DNA from: Paracentrotus lividus | Taxonomy: Eukaryota; Echinodermata; Echinoidea; Camarodonta; Echinidae | Length of the DNA stretch: 64,000 nt | Assembly: GCA_940671915.1 (NCBI GenBank) | Contig: CALNVZ010000218.1 | Location: 39,484,861 to 39,548,860 of the forward strand | Direction of reading: 5' to 3' | Shown here: piece by piece, positions 25,388-36,699 of the stretch | Numbering within the stretch: the first letter of the stretch is position 1 | Layout: each line of letters begins with the position of its first letter | Position numbers and translations under genes: made by a program | The notes under the pieces: generated by a model | What the model was told of the DNA's origin: nothing | Seen by the model: the letters and a program-made list of their open reading frames with translations, nothing else | Databases searched by the model: none

Positions 25388-25717
25388 TACCCTGCTGGAA
25401 AGAACACAGTTTCATAGTGTGTGAAACACATTGTGAACCACACTGTGAATGCACTGTGAACACAGTATGAAATCATCTTTATAAAGATGATTAATTTTTG
25501 ATGGTTAATTAATTTAGCAGTGTATACACTGTTAACTTTGAGCGTTTTAACACTGTGAACCACATTTTCACACTGTGAGGAGATAAATTCACAGTGTGAA
25601 AACAGATACCAACATGTGAACACTATGTGGAAAATCACAGCTTGAAAACATTACCACACTGTTGAATTCGAGCATTTTAACATGGACAATGTGAACACTG
25701 TACCTTCCAGCATGGTA
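25388..25717. mobile_element. 330-bp TA-flanked MITE with CACTGTGAA internal repeats
   Basis: TACCCTGCTGGAA at 25,388 and its inverse CCAGCATGGTA ending at 25,717 form the termini, with TA at both edges. CACTGTGAA or its inverse recurs many times inside, along with GTGAACCACA. No coding capacity. Confidence 0.75.
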
Positions 25718-27010
25718 AATGTTCCGAGGGGGACAAAAGTCCTGGCCGCGCCCCCTAAGCCCCAAATTTAAATAAAACTGCCCGCCTGAAAAAAAAAGCG
25801 GACCCAAAGCTACATCCGTGTCTGCATGGGTTCAGTTTTAATTCCTATTTCAGTTTCAGTTTTAGTATCAGTTTATTGTCTTTTTACAATTTACAATATT
25901 GTAAAGGAAACACACGCGAAATTATCTAAATGGATTTAATTTTAATTTATTTGTTCAATATCATTTCATTTCACAAGTCATAATACACATCTCCATGATC
26001 AAAATATAAAATTGGCAAAATGATATTCTTCTCTTCACTTTTTATCTTCTTTTGTTTTACTTTTCTTTTAATATCTGCAAGTCTTAGACAATATATCTGA
26101 GGGGGGAAATCGATTTCTTTTTTTTTTTAATTAAAATAATTACATTGTATTTTTATTATTATTATTATCATTTTTATATGTTACATACAATTAGTGTTAT
26201 CAAAATTACATCAAAATCGAATCACATAACAAATGTAAAGGCATTGTCTACATTTTTATTTTATATAAAAGTATTATTCAAAATTTTAAAAACACGCAAT
26301 ACATTGCGAATCAAAAAATAATTTTATAGAAAAATGTTTACAAAAATAGGCAAATATTACGTTTTAAAGAAAATCAAACTTATTTGGGTCTACTGGAAAT
26401 AAAGTATCAAATGGGTTTCTTTTTGTTCATTAATAAAGTTATTTAAAAAGAAAAAAAATTGAAAGTTATAAGAGTGGATATGTCTGCCCGGAGTATAAGA
26501 CAATCGATCAACACGTCAGGGGATTTATGGCATCACAAGAGAATTCACTAGGCGGCTAGAGACGGCAGGACAAACAAGGATTCACTCGGTCGTTCAGCCC
26601 CTCAGGACAAACATCAGATTCGATTATTGCCACAGGCAAACTTTCACTCCCGACGCGTTGGGCGTCGCGCTCAGAACTTGTTGGTGTGCGCTCGATCAAG
26701 CGATATTCTAGACCATATTATATTGTTTGGACTTAAATATTGGACCAATTATTATGAAAAAGAAATATATTGTTTCAACCAATCAGATCATCAGAATCAA
26801 TTCATTTTGGTTATATATTTTATAACTAATTTCAATTCTTTTTGGATAAACGAAATTTAGATTCTTTTGACCTCTTTCAATGTCTCTCTAATAACCATCG
26901 AAATATTTCAAGACTTCTGGAACTTTTACCAAACAAAGCCATACTGTATGAATGAAATCTTTTATCCAACTTTTCTGATCTTCTGAATTTAATAATTATG
27001 GAAATTATAC
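25718..27010. other. Intron 2, AT-rich, no feature recognised
   Basis: Long AT-rich stretch. 26,500-26,700 is more GC-rich but has no recognisable motif. Confidence 0.5.
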
Positions 27011-27297
27011 AATGGCGGATCCAAGATTTCGATACAGAGGGGGCGCAGAAGATAAATTTCTTGATGTAATTTTATGGTCGATGCATGCAATGTGTGATTC
27101 TTAAGATTAAGAATGCCTTTTGTTGTACAACCCTCGAGTTTTTTTTTTAAGTTATCATTTCATCTATTTTTGTCATTATTATGATTCTTTGAACATTGTC
27201 AACATGTGTTATATTTTTATGGATGAATAATGAATAAATTAAAGAAAAATAAATAGAGGATGTGCACCCCTTGCGTCCTCGTTTGGATCCGCCAATA
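27011..27297. mobile_element. hAT-like MITE (TGGCGGATCCAA TIR)
   Basis: AATGGCGGATCCAAG at 27,011 is matched by inverted TTTGGATCCGCCAAT ending near 27,296, with GGGGGCGCA and TGCACCCC just inside. The end sequence resembles hAT-type termini and the element at 29,670-29,800. No 8-bp duplication was verified. Confidence 0.65.
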
Positions 27298-27419
27298 AGA
27301 AACTTTCTGCAAATTAGATTTTGCTTTTTGTTTTGAGGTTGTTATTTGTATTTCCCTTTCTCACTATGTACTATGTACTAAATACTTCACAGAGAAAACA
27401 GAAAATATCACACGTCAAT

Positions 27420-29375
27420 TGGCATCCGTAGATCCTAGTGGTGCCAGTGCTTTTCCACTTAATGAAAGAACATGTGGGTCAATGTTTCACCTTCAGAATC
27501 GGGTAACTGATGAGGAATACGCTAGTACAGTAGTTTTATCAATCCGCCTTCAACCTACTGTTTGATCTTGATCTTATCCCAACCGCAACCCTCTCTCTAA
27601 ATTTAAGAGTGTGTTGGATGATATTAGTACCAATCATGACCACAATTGTTAATGCTTCCTTTGTTCAGGACTGTTTCCCCGAAAGAAAATTCAAATCGTG
27701 CCAATATCTCTACTAAAACTTAAAGCGGTTCGCTGAATAAAGATGAGCTTACAAAATTATCGCCATCGCTAACCTGAGAAATCTTTTCAAAGATCTATAG
27801 AAAAGCTAGCAGCTTCCAGTTACCAGGCGAATTCTTCATAAAAAAAACTTGTACTCCAATTTCAAGTCAGGTTATCCGTCCGTTTTACTGTGTCAGAACA
27901 GCTCTCGCTGAGCAGCTCGGCAACAATGCATTTTGTTGATGGCATTGGATAAGGGGGAAGAAGAACAGTTTGATATTGTTAAGACTTTCTTCGGTCAGCC
28001 TTCTGAACCATAAGACATGACACCCTCCTTGAATGCGTTTTACAATCCAAATTTGGATTCTCTGCGCCAGGTTTAAAGTGGTTTGAGTCGTATTTGTCAC
28101 CGAAGTCATCGTGTGCACTGTTGGGCTGTGCACATCAATCATCTACTTCACATCATTAACAGGAGTTCCTCAGGGATCCGTTCTGGGTCCTATTCTTCTT
28201 CTTACTATGTGTATACCTCTCCTCTGGAGATCATTATAGAACTTTCATGTGACACAAGATGTTTAATCAGACGATACACAGCTATATGTTTCATTTAGAA
28301 AGGTCTCCCGATCTCGCATCCAACTAAATTAAGAACCTTACAGTGCTTCAAGCTATCAAAGGAATGGTTTCTCAAAAAAATGTTTTCTCAAACTGAACAG
28401 TAGTACAGACAGAATTTCTTCACTATTTCTTTCTCGGGATTTAAGAGAAACAATTCCAATTAGGACACTAAGAAATAGAGGAACTTTAATTCACAGCTAA
28501 CGCAACAACCGTAGAAATTTTGGTGTGTAATTTTTGATTGTCAATGGACCATGCTTGGAGTGTTCTCATTTCGCGTAATGTCGTGCTGCCTCATACGCTT
28601 TGTATAGGATAGGGCTTAAAATCGACCGTAATTATTCTTAGGAACTAAAAACCACAACTGAACAAACACTTGTTAATATTCTTTGTTGTATCTTGATGCC
28701 ACATTGATTTTTGTTAACATAGTTCTTATGTTTCGGCTTACCACCAGCGTAACAACTTTAAAAAAGACACTACACGTCTCTATATTCAAAGACATGCAAC
28801 GCCTCGCAAGCATAGATTCTAGTCGACAGCAAGACCCGAAAGATCTGAAGCCAGTCTACAATCCCTGTTCTAAGAATAGTTTCTACTGGCTTCCTGTTTG
28901 TTCCCGTATATTGTTTACCAAGTGCTTGTTTTGCCCTGGTATGACCTGACTGCTACCACAACATTAGCTCCCATTGGCCTATATTGCATTGACATCTTGA
29001 GGTCTTACGTACGTATATCAGCCACTCGTTTCCTTAAGATCAGGTTCAAAGGTTAATAGATAATAGTCAGTTCCTTCCCATTGTGACGAAGACATATGCG
29101 TGAGCGTCTTGCTCTCCCAAACCTTGAGAAGAATTAATTGATAGAGGAGTTTTAAGGCTTCTTCCAAAGCACACCTTTTCAATGCGTAAAATAAATTTGT
29201 ATTGAACTCAAGATGGCCCAACAACGACCTTTTGTATTTTTTGTGCTTTAAGTGCAATACGTAATTCTTCTTGTTTTCCTTTCTTGTTGTAAGCGCATAG
29301 GGACATGCTTTTAGCAACGTGGTATGCGCTATAAAAGAACTGATTATTATTATTATTATTATTATGTCATTGTTT
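27420..29375 (+). mobile_element. Decayed non-LTR retrotransposon (CR1/L2-like), RT and 3' end
   Basis: Scattered reverse-transcriptase blocks appear in order across three frames: TTIVNASFVQDCFPE (near 27,640), an NYRP-like block (27,760), an ALDKG block (27,945), WFESYLS (28,082), LTGVPQGSVLGPIL in a stop-broken context (28,155-28,195), a displaced DDTQLYVSF block (28,270-28,300) and a F-KAS-KAHLF end (29,150). The 3' UTR ends TGCGCTATAAAAGAAC followed by (TTA)n at 29,343-29,365. Many stops and frameshifts show it is long dead. It lies in intron 2 of the PRDM13-like gene, in the same direction. Confidence 0.85.
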
Positions 29376-29669
29376 TAAAGCTAATTCTGTTTAGCGGTAC
29401 ATAATGTTTTCATATTACCCCACGCGTTGTATGTTAATATTGTCTAATTACCATCGAGTTTATTGTTGTCATGTCCAATGTCTATCAATATCGAGCGCCT
29501 TCTAGGTAACAAACATGCTCGTAAAAACAAAAATGACATGGAACGCCTTAGGCCCTCGTCACACTGTGAAGTCGAAAGAATGTGTGTTTGAATTTTGACA
29601 ACGTTTCTTATAAATAAAGATACCTCCTTTATGTCACGTGATAGATAACTGAAAAGAATGGTGAACATG

Positions 29670-29800
29670 CACTGGCGGATCAAGGATATAAAAATGGGGG
29701 GGGGCGCCGAAATTTTCCTATTTTTAACATTTACAGTCAATGGGTTCTTTTCAAATTATATGGGGTGCGTCTCCTGCGCCCCCACCTGGATCCACCACTG
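29670..29800. mobile_element. 130-bp hAT-like MITE (CACTGGCGGATC TIR)
   Basis: CACTGGCGGATCAAGG at left and inverted CCTGGATCCACCACTG at right, with GGGGGGCGC and GCGCCCCC inside. Same terminal type as 27,011-27,297. Confidence 0.7.
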
Positions 29801-29907
29801 ATAAAAGTTGAAAGTTAGGCGGGATGAACAACAGTATAGCAATTTCCTCGTTTTTAATTCTACTGGAAAAAACAAAACGATGGGGGCTGCAGTACCCTAT
29901 AGCCCCC

Positions 29908-29950
29908 CCCCCCCCTCCCCTGGCCATGCAGCCCCTGTTACCCCACCCCA

Positions 29951-29988
<38 letters not shown>

Positions 29989-30022
29989 TCTCGCTCTCTC
30001 TCTCTCTCTCTCTCTATTCTCC
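29908..30022. repeat. C-run and (CT)n microsatellite
   Basis: A C-rich segment runs into CT repeats at 29,950-30,015. Frames across it are artefacts. Confidence 0.85.
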
Positions 30023-31078
30023 TCCCTCCTGAGATATAACGCCCTGAGCGGGCAGAGATTGAGAAACAGACGATCAATCAATAATGATCAATAATCACGA
30101 TTTGTGTTGGAAGGTTCAGCCTTTCTTCACAGTGTTTTTCGATGAGGGAAAAAACATGTGTGATGATCGATAGGGATCGATAGCTTAGATGGGCAGGTAG
30201 ATCGTCAGGTGTTGAATTCGCAGCGAGATTTGTTGCTCATCGCTTTTCAATCGTCATTATCACCTTTAATTAGAAGATTCCCAGCGACCAAATTTAGTTA
30301 CAGACTGAATGACAAACTTTCTGTGTAAAATATACATACTTATTTATTATTTGATCTTTAATGTTAACCGAAGGATGTTTTTCTTGTATAATAAAGCAAC
30401 ACTTTCGAAAAGTTTGGTGCAACTACATTACAATTAACAATGCCATGTTATTTAACTGTAATTAGCATCCTTGACATACCTGCGCTCAAGTTTCCTTTTA
30501 TTCTCACCACAAACCAAAACAAAAGAAGAATTATAGCAGTCTTGGTAGACCAAACTTCTAACAGGGAAAGAAAAAGATAGACGGGTAGAGTCCTGATAAA
30601 TCGAACCTAGTCTTTTCAACCAGTCCCAGGTAAAATCGATATAGGCCTTTCTACTGCCCGCTATTTTGAATTGGAACCCCTTTGATGAAAATGTGTAACT
30701 TGTCGTAAACAACTTCCGAAGTGATTCATTGTCAATAGGGAGCAGGTAGTCACTAACTCAGACTGGTGTTAGGCTTCGATCAGCATCACATCACATCAAC
30801 GAGTGTTCTAAATCCAACTTTATCTTTTAATTCTACGATGATGCTTCAAGTGAATTATTAAATTCAAAACGACTTTCGCTACGATGTTGGTAATACACAT
30901 TGCATTATATATTATTTTCTGCAGTTGTTTAGTTTCATGAGTGGTTACGGGATATATTATTCTTCCCTTTTTTTCTTTATTCAATACTTAATATATTAAT
31001 ATGGGGTGGCGAATTGTCTGAGATCAGTGGCGATTCCAGCCGAGGACGTCGGACGTACACCCCTTTTTAGAGGGTATG
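30023..31078. other. Intron 2, no exon recognised
   Basis: No element with paired ends was found. An 86-codon minus-strand frame (30,712-30,452) shows no motif that I recognise. Confidence 0.5.
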
Positions 31079-32065
31079 TAGGGGAGAGTGGGGTTAGTTG
31101 GAACACGGGGTTAGTTGAAACATTGTAATTTTCTTGAACGTCTATAAATATATTTATGCAAATCTACCCTCAGGTTATTGCTATTAGCAACTGCCATCCA
31201 CCACATTTTAGACAGCACACATGCTTCAAGCCTCGTGAAGATAGAAAGCAATGTTTGTTTTTTCAACTTCTGAGTAAATTTTGTCATTTTTACAAATGTT
31301 TTATTATCTCAGAGAAGATCATAAATTAAGTTGGCCAGTTTTTTATTATAACAAACAGTTATACCAAGCTACAAAACAAGGCTAAATATATGGCATGTTG
31401 TTGTCCCTCTTTTGTGCTGTAAGCTTATAAATGTCAAATAGGCCTCTGGGGTTAGTTGGAACATTTTGAATGGGGTTAGTTGGAACATGTACTAAGTAAA
31501 TAGGTTTCAGCTGAATAAAAAAATAAAAATCATATAATTCAATGAAGTGTTCCGAAATATTCCTATACATGTATATTAGTGAACATTGGACAATTTTATT
31601 TTGGTTTAAACAAAATATATTGCAGAATGCTACTTCACAGGACTTCAGAATATCTGTATGTGAGTGGATGCTATCAAGTGTAATAAAACATGAAGTTTAA
31701 AAAAAAATTGAACACCAATCTTTAATATTTTAATTGGAATCAATAATGGAAGTTAGCTGAACCCAAGCAATAATGTTGCAGGTATTTTAAATATAATTTT
31801 ATATGATGTAATGCACAATGTTTCAACTTAACCCATACCTTGTTCCAACTAACCCCGTGTCTGGGGTTAGTTGGAACACTTGACATGGTCTTGTTGAAGA
31901 TGGATTTTTTCCGGAACGATCACTAAGTTTAAGAATTTTATGGGGTACATTTGTAGCATACAGATATACACTCAAGCTGATTGTTTATTGTTTCTTGAAA
32001 TAAATCCGCTTTTGTTTTACGGCCATTTTTGTGAAAAATGTTCCATATAACCCCGCTCTCCCCTA
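31079..32065. mobile_element. TA-flanked element with GGGGTTAGTTGGAACA internal repeats
   Basis: TA-GGGGAGAGTGGGGTTAG at 31,079 and an inverted AACCCCGCTCTCCCC-TA ending at 32,065 are the termini. The phrase GGGGTTAGTTGGAACA or close variants recurs at about 31,090, 31,108, 31,448, 31,473, 31,842 (inverted) and 31,863. The rest is AT-rich and non-coding. Same layout as the elements at 10.6 and 51.1 kb. Confidence 0.85.
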
Positions 32066-32340
32066 CACCGCATTGCGAACGTAGTCATATTAATTCAGGA
32101 ATATATGCACCGCCCCCTATTTCCAAATCTTGGATGGTGATTATAAGCAATATTTTAATTGTTGAAAAATTGTTTGAGATTGCTATGCTGATTTTTGTAA
32201 TAAAATTCCACAATGGGGTTAATACAACTAGTTTCCATATAGTTTCTTCCCACGTACATCGTAAACTATGTACAGATGAAACTAATTATTTTGATAATCT
32301 TACATATTTTACTTAACTACGCGAAATGAACGAAACATCT

Positions 32341-32394
32341 TCTCGGGCTGGTATGGGGCAACGCGGTTGCACCCTTCCCCATCCCAGCCCGAGA
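32341..32394. other. Strong GC-rich hairpin
   Basis: TCTCGGGCTGG (32,341-32,351) pairs with CCAGCCCGAGA, and ATGGGG pairs with CCCCAT next to it. The apex GCAACGCGGTTGC folds on itself. The whole is 54 bases long in otherwise AT-rich DNA. It could be a small RNA hairpin or a very short foldback element. Confidence 0.75.
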
Positions 32395-32769
32395 GCCGAG
32401 TGACCGATTGCCGTTAAATTTCTTGTATGCAACTCGAAACATACGCACATTTTGTCCTCAAAACTGTTTTCCTTTTTATTTTTGATTGAGCAAAAAAGCT
32501 GTTGCTCCTTTTTTTTTCTAACATGAACATTCATATGCTCGTTTTTTCCATTTTCTTTTCCCTTTTCGTTTTTGTTTCATCGTTTGTTCCTTTTCTATAC
32601 TCTTTTGTTTTTTGTCTCGTGTTTCTTGTTTACGTAGGCACAATTCGTAGTAATTTTACCATTCGGGGAGATCCTCATTCTACAAGCATTTCTTTTTAGT
32701 GGATTCCCCCATTTCCACAGAATTGAAGAAGAAGAAAAAAAGAGTATTTATTTATAGTTCATGTTTTTC

Positions 32770-32858
32770 CTTCTAATTTGATGACATCATAACGAATTGT
32801 ATTATGTTGTTTCTGTTGGAAATAAATTCAATCTGAATCATCTGAATCTGAATTAAAA
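32770..32858 (+). mobile_element. Possible LINE 3' tail
   Basis: An AT-rich end with GAAATAAATTCAATC followed by tandem CTGAAT units resembles a LINE 3' UTR tail. No protein sequence is attached, so confidence is low. Confidence 0.35.
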
Positions 32859-33500
32859 TACGAAAGAAAACAAAAATCCCGCGAATATTTATGTCCGTCA
32901 TAATTATGCTTATGAGAGTATCATTTGCTGATGGCTTCTTCTTGTGCTACACCTCCCCCTTTTTGGACGGGGTTAAGGGCGTGATTGCTAGAAAATGATC
33001 ATTTTACTTTTTTCTTTATATATATAAAAAGCACAGATTTTCCCACTAATAATCATTTGATCAAGCTGTAAAAATGTATGTTCCAAATACAGCCTTGATA
33101 ATTCAAATTCCTTGAAGGTGTATAATTTTTATAATCATGTAACAAATGTAATATTTTGATTTTTTTCGAAGAATGAATTTGAAATTCCTAAAAAATAATA
33201 AATATAATTTCCATAACTTTTTCTAAAACATGATAAACATGAGGTTTTCAAATCCCCCGAGGGGGGGGGGAATAATTATGATCAACCATACACGTATGCT
33301 TGTTCACAATTTATCGGGGAAAGGGGTATATTTTGGGGCCGGGGCTCACACCTTCCCCTCCAAATGCCTGTGATTGAGAATGTCTAATATTATCCAAGAG
33401 TAGGCTACATTTTATTCAGAAAAGTATTTGTGTCATTGAAATGCAGATATTATAAACAATAATATTATTTTGGCCTTACTCTCTTTTCTTTTCCTTACAG

Positions 33501-35046
33501 CCGAAGACAGTTCTTTCGTTTGTCCCGTCTGCTCCGCTAAGTTCCGCTACCCGAACCCACTCAAGCTACATCTAAGGTCATGTCGACCATCAGCTAAACG
33601 AAGCAGTTCTTGTATCATACGACCCGGTGTACGACGGGAGAGAGATCACCTTGTGGAAGACGACTCGACAAGGTTTGCAAGTGCCTTCAGACGTGTCACA
33701 CCCAGGTCAATCACCGCTACAAGCTCCTTCACGACCACCACCTCAACTCGAGGCGACATCCGCGATAACGGTACACATCGGATGGAATCCATTAAAGCGG
33801 ATAGAGGCAATGGTAACGACGTACGCGTAACAAAGAACAAAAACTCTTCTTTCAAGTCAACATCTCCGATTAGAAACCAAACGAGTCCTAAGGTGAGCTT
33901 TCGAGCATTCCGCAAGAGCAGTTCTCCATCCGCCACGCGAGGTACGGACATCAACATGAGTTCTTCAGAACACACCCGGAAAGACTCCAATGTTCTTTTC
34001 TCTGTTGATAAGATGCTGAACCATACGGACACCACAGAGCACCAAGCAGCCAAGTCTCAAAGTTCACCTACAGGTCTTGATAAAAACGCGAATCCGTTCG
34101 ATCCTCTAGCTATCCGATCTCAGCTCTCGATACCTACCAGAATCGGACAGTACCGACGATTCGACCCTTACGCGCATTTACCGATCCGCTCTTCCAACCA
34201 ATCATGCCAAACTATTACCACGCATACGCGAAGCATCCTCCACCTGCTCACCAACCGCGCTTTGCTACAATGGAGCCACGCACCCTTATTTCCGTACAAG
34301 GTTCCTATACCAACACTCTCTTAAATTCGTTCACCCACCACACCCCATTACCATCTCCTAATGATCTTGATATCCCCAAGTTTGCAGGACTTGACCGCAA
34401 TCACTTACCCGGGAGCTTTCGTCTTCCTTTCCCAAGTCGGCGAAAACACAGTATTCCTACTATACAGGATACCAGTCGTAGAACAAAACGAGGTCATCTT
34501 GATCTATTTTTTGGTTTGGGGGCCGGGGCCAAGGGCTTTTTGGTAATTTCCCCCGTTAAATTACCGGGGACCTTTTTTTTTTTCCCAAGGGAATCCACCT
34601 TCGGACTCACACCGCGTTACAAGCCCTTGAAGTTGCAAGTCTGTCTGCGACCCTTTCGGTGATCCTAGCAACCTTAATAAGCCACATTCGGCTTACACGC
34701 TGAGGGCGAACACACCGTACCGTTGTGAATACTGTTTTTTTTTTTTTTTTTATTGGCAAGGTTTCTTGTGAGGACGTCGAGACCTGACAGACACATTCCA
34801 GATTCCAGACATCCAGCCGAGGCGAAGAAAAGAGAGAAAGAATCTGAAGAACAAACAGAAGACGTCGAGGTCGATCAGACGAGTCACGTGACAGAACACT
34901 GTGACGTAGACTGTGACGTCGACGATGACGAGGATGAGGATGTGGACATGACGTCACCGATAGAGGACAATACCCCGGATGTGAGTGAACCACCGGCTTT
35001 TGAAGACGGCGTCAGTCCATGTATTGGAGTGCAAAATCGCAGTTGA
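33501..35046 (+). CDS. prdm13: PRDM13-like gene, exon 3 (fingers, linker, acidic tail), frame-broken
   Basis: The acceptor TTCCTTACAG at 33,491-33,500 gives phase 1 entry, matching exon 2. First comes a C2HC finger (Cys codons 33,521 and 33,530, His 33,569, Cys 33,581) with FRYPNPLKLHLRSC, very close to FRYPNSLKAHLRFHC of PRDM13. A Ser/Thr-rich linker follows, with FSVDKML at 33,998-34,018. The frame stops at 34,322-34,324, but another frame continues from about 34,204. Remains of three C2H2 fingers lie at 34,490-34,810, then an open acidic Asp/Glu tail to the TGA at 35,044, as in PRDM13. The breaks may be sequence error or true decay; the intact tail favours error. Role, from the family: nuclear DNA-binding repressor in neural development. 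Confidence 0.75.
33998..34018 (+). other. eh1-like Groucho/TLE-binding motif in the PRDM13-like linker
   Basis: The linker encodes FSVDKML, fitting the eh1 pattern F-x-I/V-x-x-I/M-L (FSIDNIL in Goosecoid-type repressors). It is in the same frame as the first finger. Function is inferred from the motif alone. Confidence 0.45.
34490..34810 (+). other. Indel-shattered C2H2 finger block of the PRDM13-like gene
   Basis: Pieces of three fingers appear in order but in shifting frames: GHL at 34,492, HLRTHT at 34,596, YKPLK and VCLRPF up to 34,656, GDPSNLNK at 34,657, HIRL at 34,683, NTPYRCEYC at 34,710-34,735, then GK, VLVR and SRHP after a 17-T run. At least six single-base insertions or losses and the T-run are needed to connect them. 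34,505-34,590 is garbled with homopolymers. Substitutions relative to the family are few, which does not look like neutral pseudogene decay. Confidence 0.7.
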
Positions 35047-35085
35047 ACATTATTTACTTCTTTTTTTTTAATCAGTCTGTAATAT

Positions 35086-35087
<2 letters not shown>

Positions 35088-35137
<50 letters not shown>
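35088..35137. repeat. Poly-T run of 50
   Basis: Uninterrupted T from 35,088 to 35,137, 42 bp after the PRDM13-like stop codon. Confidence 0.95.
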
Positions 35138-35141
<4 letters not shown>

Positions 35142-35195
35142 GGAAAAATCTTATGGAATGTAGGCATATCCACTGTGGCATTAGAGATGCTAATA

Positions 35196-35357
35196 TACAG
35201 GTATAAGTCGAATCTCTTGGGACCGTTATAAATCAGTTCGACTTAGGAGAGCTGAATAACACATGTCTTGGATAATCGGTAATCTGGATTAAGAATTAAT
35301 TCGACTTAGGTAATTATTTGACTCATAGAATGTCGACTTACGCAGAGTATATCTGTA
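35196..35357. mobile_element. Pogo/Tigger-like MITE
   Basis: TACAGGTATAAGTCGAATC at left, inverted GTCGACTTACGCAGAGTAT plus CTGTA at right, TA at both ends and CTCTTGGGACCGTTATAAAT inside. This is the usual appearance of pogo-type nonautonomous elements of about 160 bp. Confidence 0.7.
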
Positions 35358-36699
35358 CTTATGTTCTCTTGATTAAAATGTATTTTCAAGTTGGGAATCG
35401 AATAGTCAAGGCGTGAATGTGTCACGCCTAATGATTAAGTGTATGTCCGCTTAATGATAATTTATTATGTATTCTAATGCCTGTACTTCATAAGGGAATT
35501 AAAATTTAGGGACCAATGAATTTAAGCTTACAACATATTCGACGTTGAGTCTGAAACTCATTAATAACCGGTGGTAACGTTAGGATGAAAGTGAAACTGA
35601 ATACATTATTTAATGAAAGAGAAACGGTTATTTTCTTTTATACTTGTTTTTTCACCAAGATAAAGCATATTTCAGCATTTCAATAAAATTAATCTGATTA
35701 TTTATTTATGCAGCTCCATTTCGGCTCCGTTCAATCCACCAAAATTATTTTAATTGAGGGTAATTTACAATCTAGTGAATACATTATAATGTTTAATTAT
35801 AAATGTTTATTATTCAGGATTGTCTCTGAAACAGCGTCTATTCATCTCTGATAGGATTCAGTTCTAAAAAGGAAAGATTTTTTTTATGAATGATAATTGT
35901 CTGCATCAATCATGTCAATAATAAAGCGTTTAATCGCAATCGCAATAATAAAACTTCACTAATAAACTTTATCGTAGCATATCATCAACATCCTCATCAT
36001 CATCGTCATCATCACCATCTTCATCATCATTATCATCATTACAATCGTCATCGACATCTTTATCATCATCACCACCATTATCATCACCATTACACCATCA
36101 TCACCACCACCACCACCATCATCACTATCACCATCATAACCACCACCACCATTATCATCATCATCATCATCACCACCACCACCATTATCATCATCATCAT
36201 CATCGTTACCAACAAGGTCATGATTGTCAAAAGTGTGCTGTTTAAATTGTTTTTCAAGACTACTATAAAAGTGGTCATTCAATGATGCATGTATTACCTA
36301 ACTATCTTATATGATATATATATTTTTGTATCTTGGGATTCTAGCTCGTTTCGTACAATTTCTAACATGTCTTCGCTCTAATAACCTTGAAGTAAAACTG
36401 TTGTATGTGCAATTATATAGATAGATATTGTTTTTGACAAAGACTCTTGCTCATTTTAATGCTTAAATCTAGACAATTTTGATGGACTATTCATTGTATG
36501 GACAAATAGCAATAAAGAGATTGCGCTTCCATTAATATTTAACATCGTCACGGTGATTCTCCTTACTTTAATTTTGAAATACGAATTAAAAGTACTCAAG
36601 AAAATAAAAAAATGAAAAGATAGGGAGAGAAAATGTGAAATGGAGATGGTAAAAGAGAAAGGTTGAAATAGAGATGAAAAATAAATGCGTATCATTTTT
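35358..36699. other. Intergenic between convergent genes; CAT microsatellite inside
   Basis: AT-rich with possible AATAAA signals for the upstream gene at about 35,682 and 35,921. A (CAT/CAC)n tract occupies 35,980-36,212. Frames rich in His or Asp/Gly there are microsatellite translations. Confidence 0.65.

Noticed and set aside
29018-29317. 99-codon minus-strand frame
   Set aside because: It is antisense to the 3' end of the decayed + strand LINE.
35890-36285. His-rich and Asp/Gly-rich frames
   Set aside because: (CAT/CAC)n microsatellite translations.
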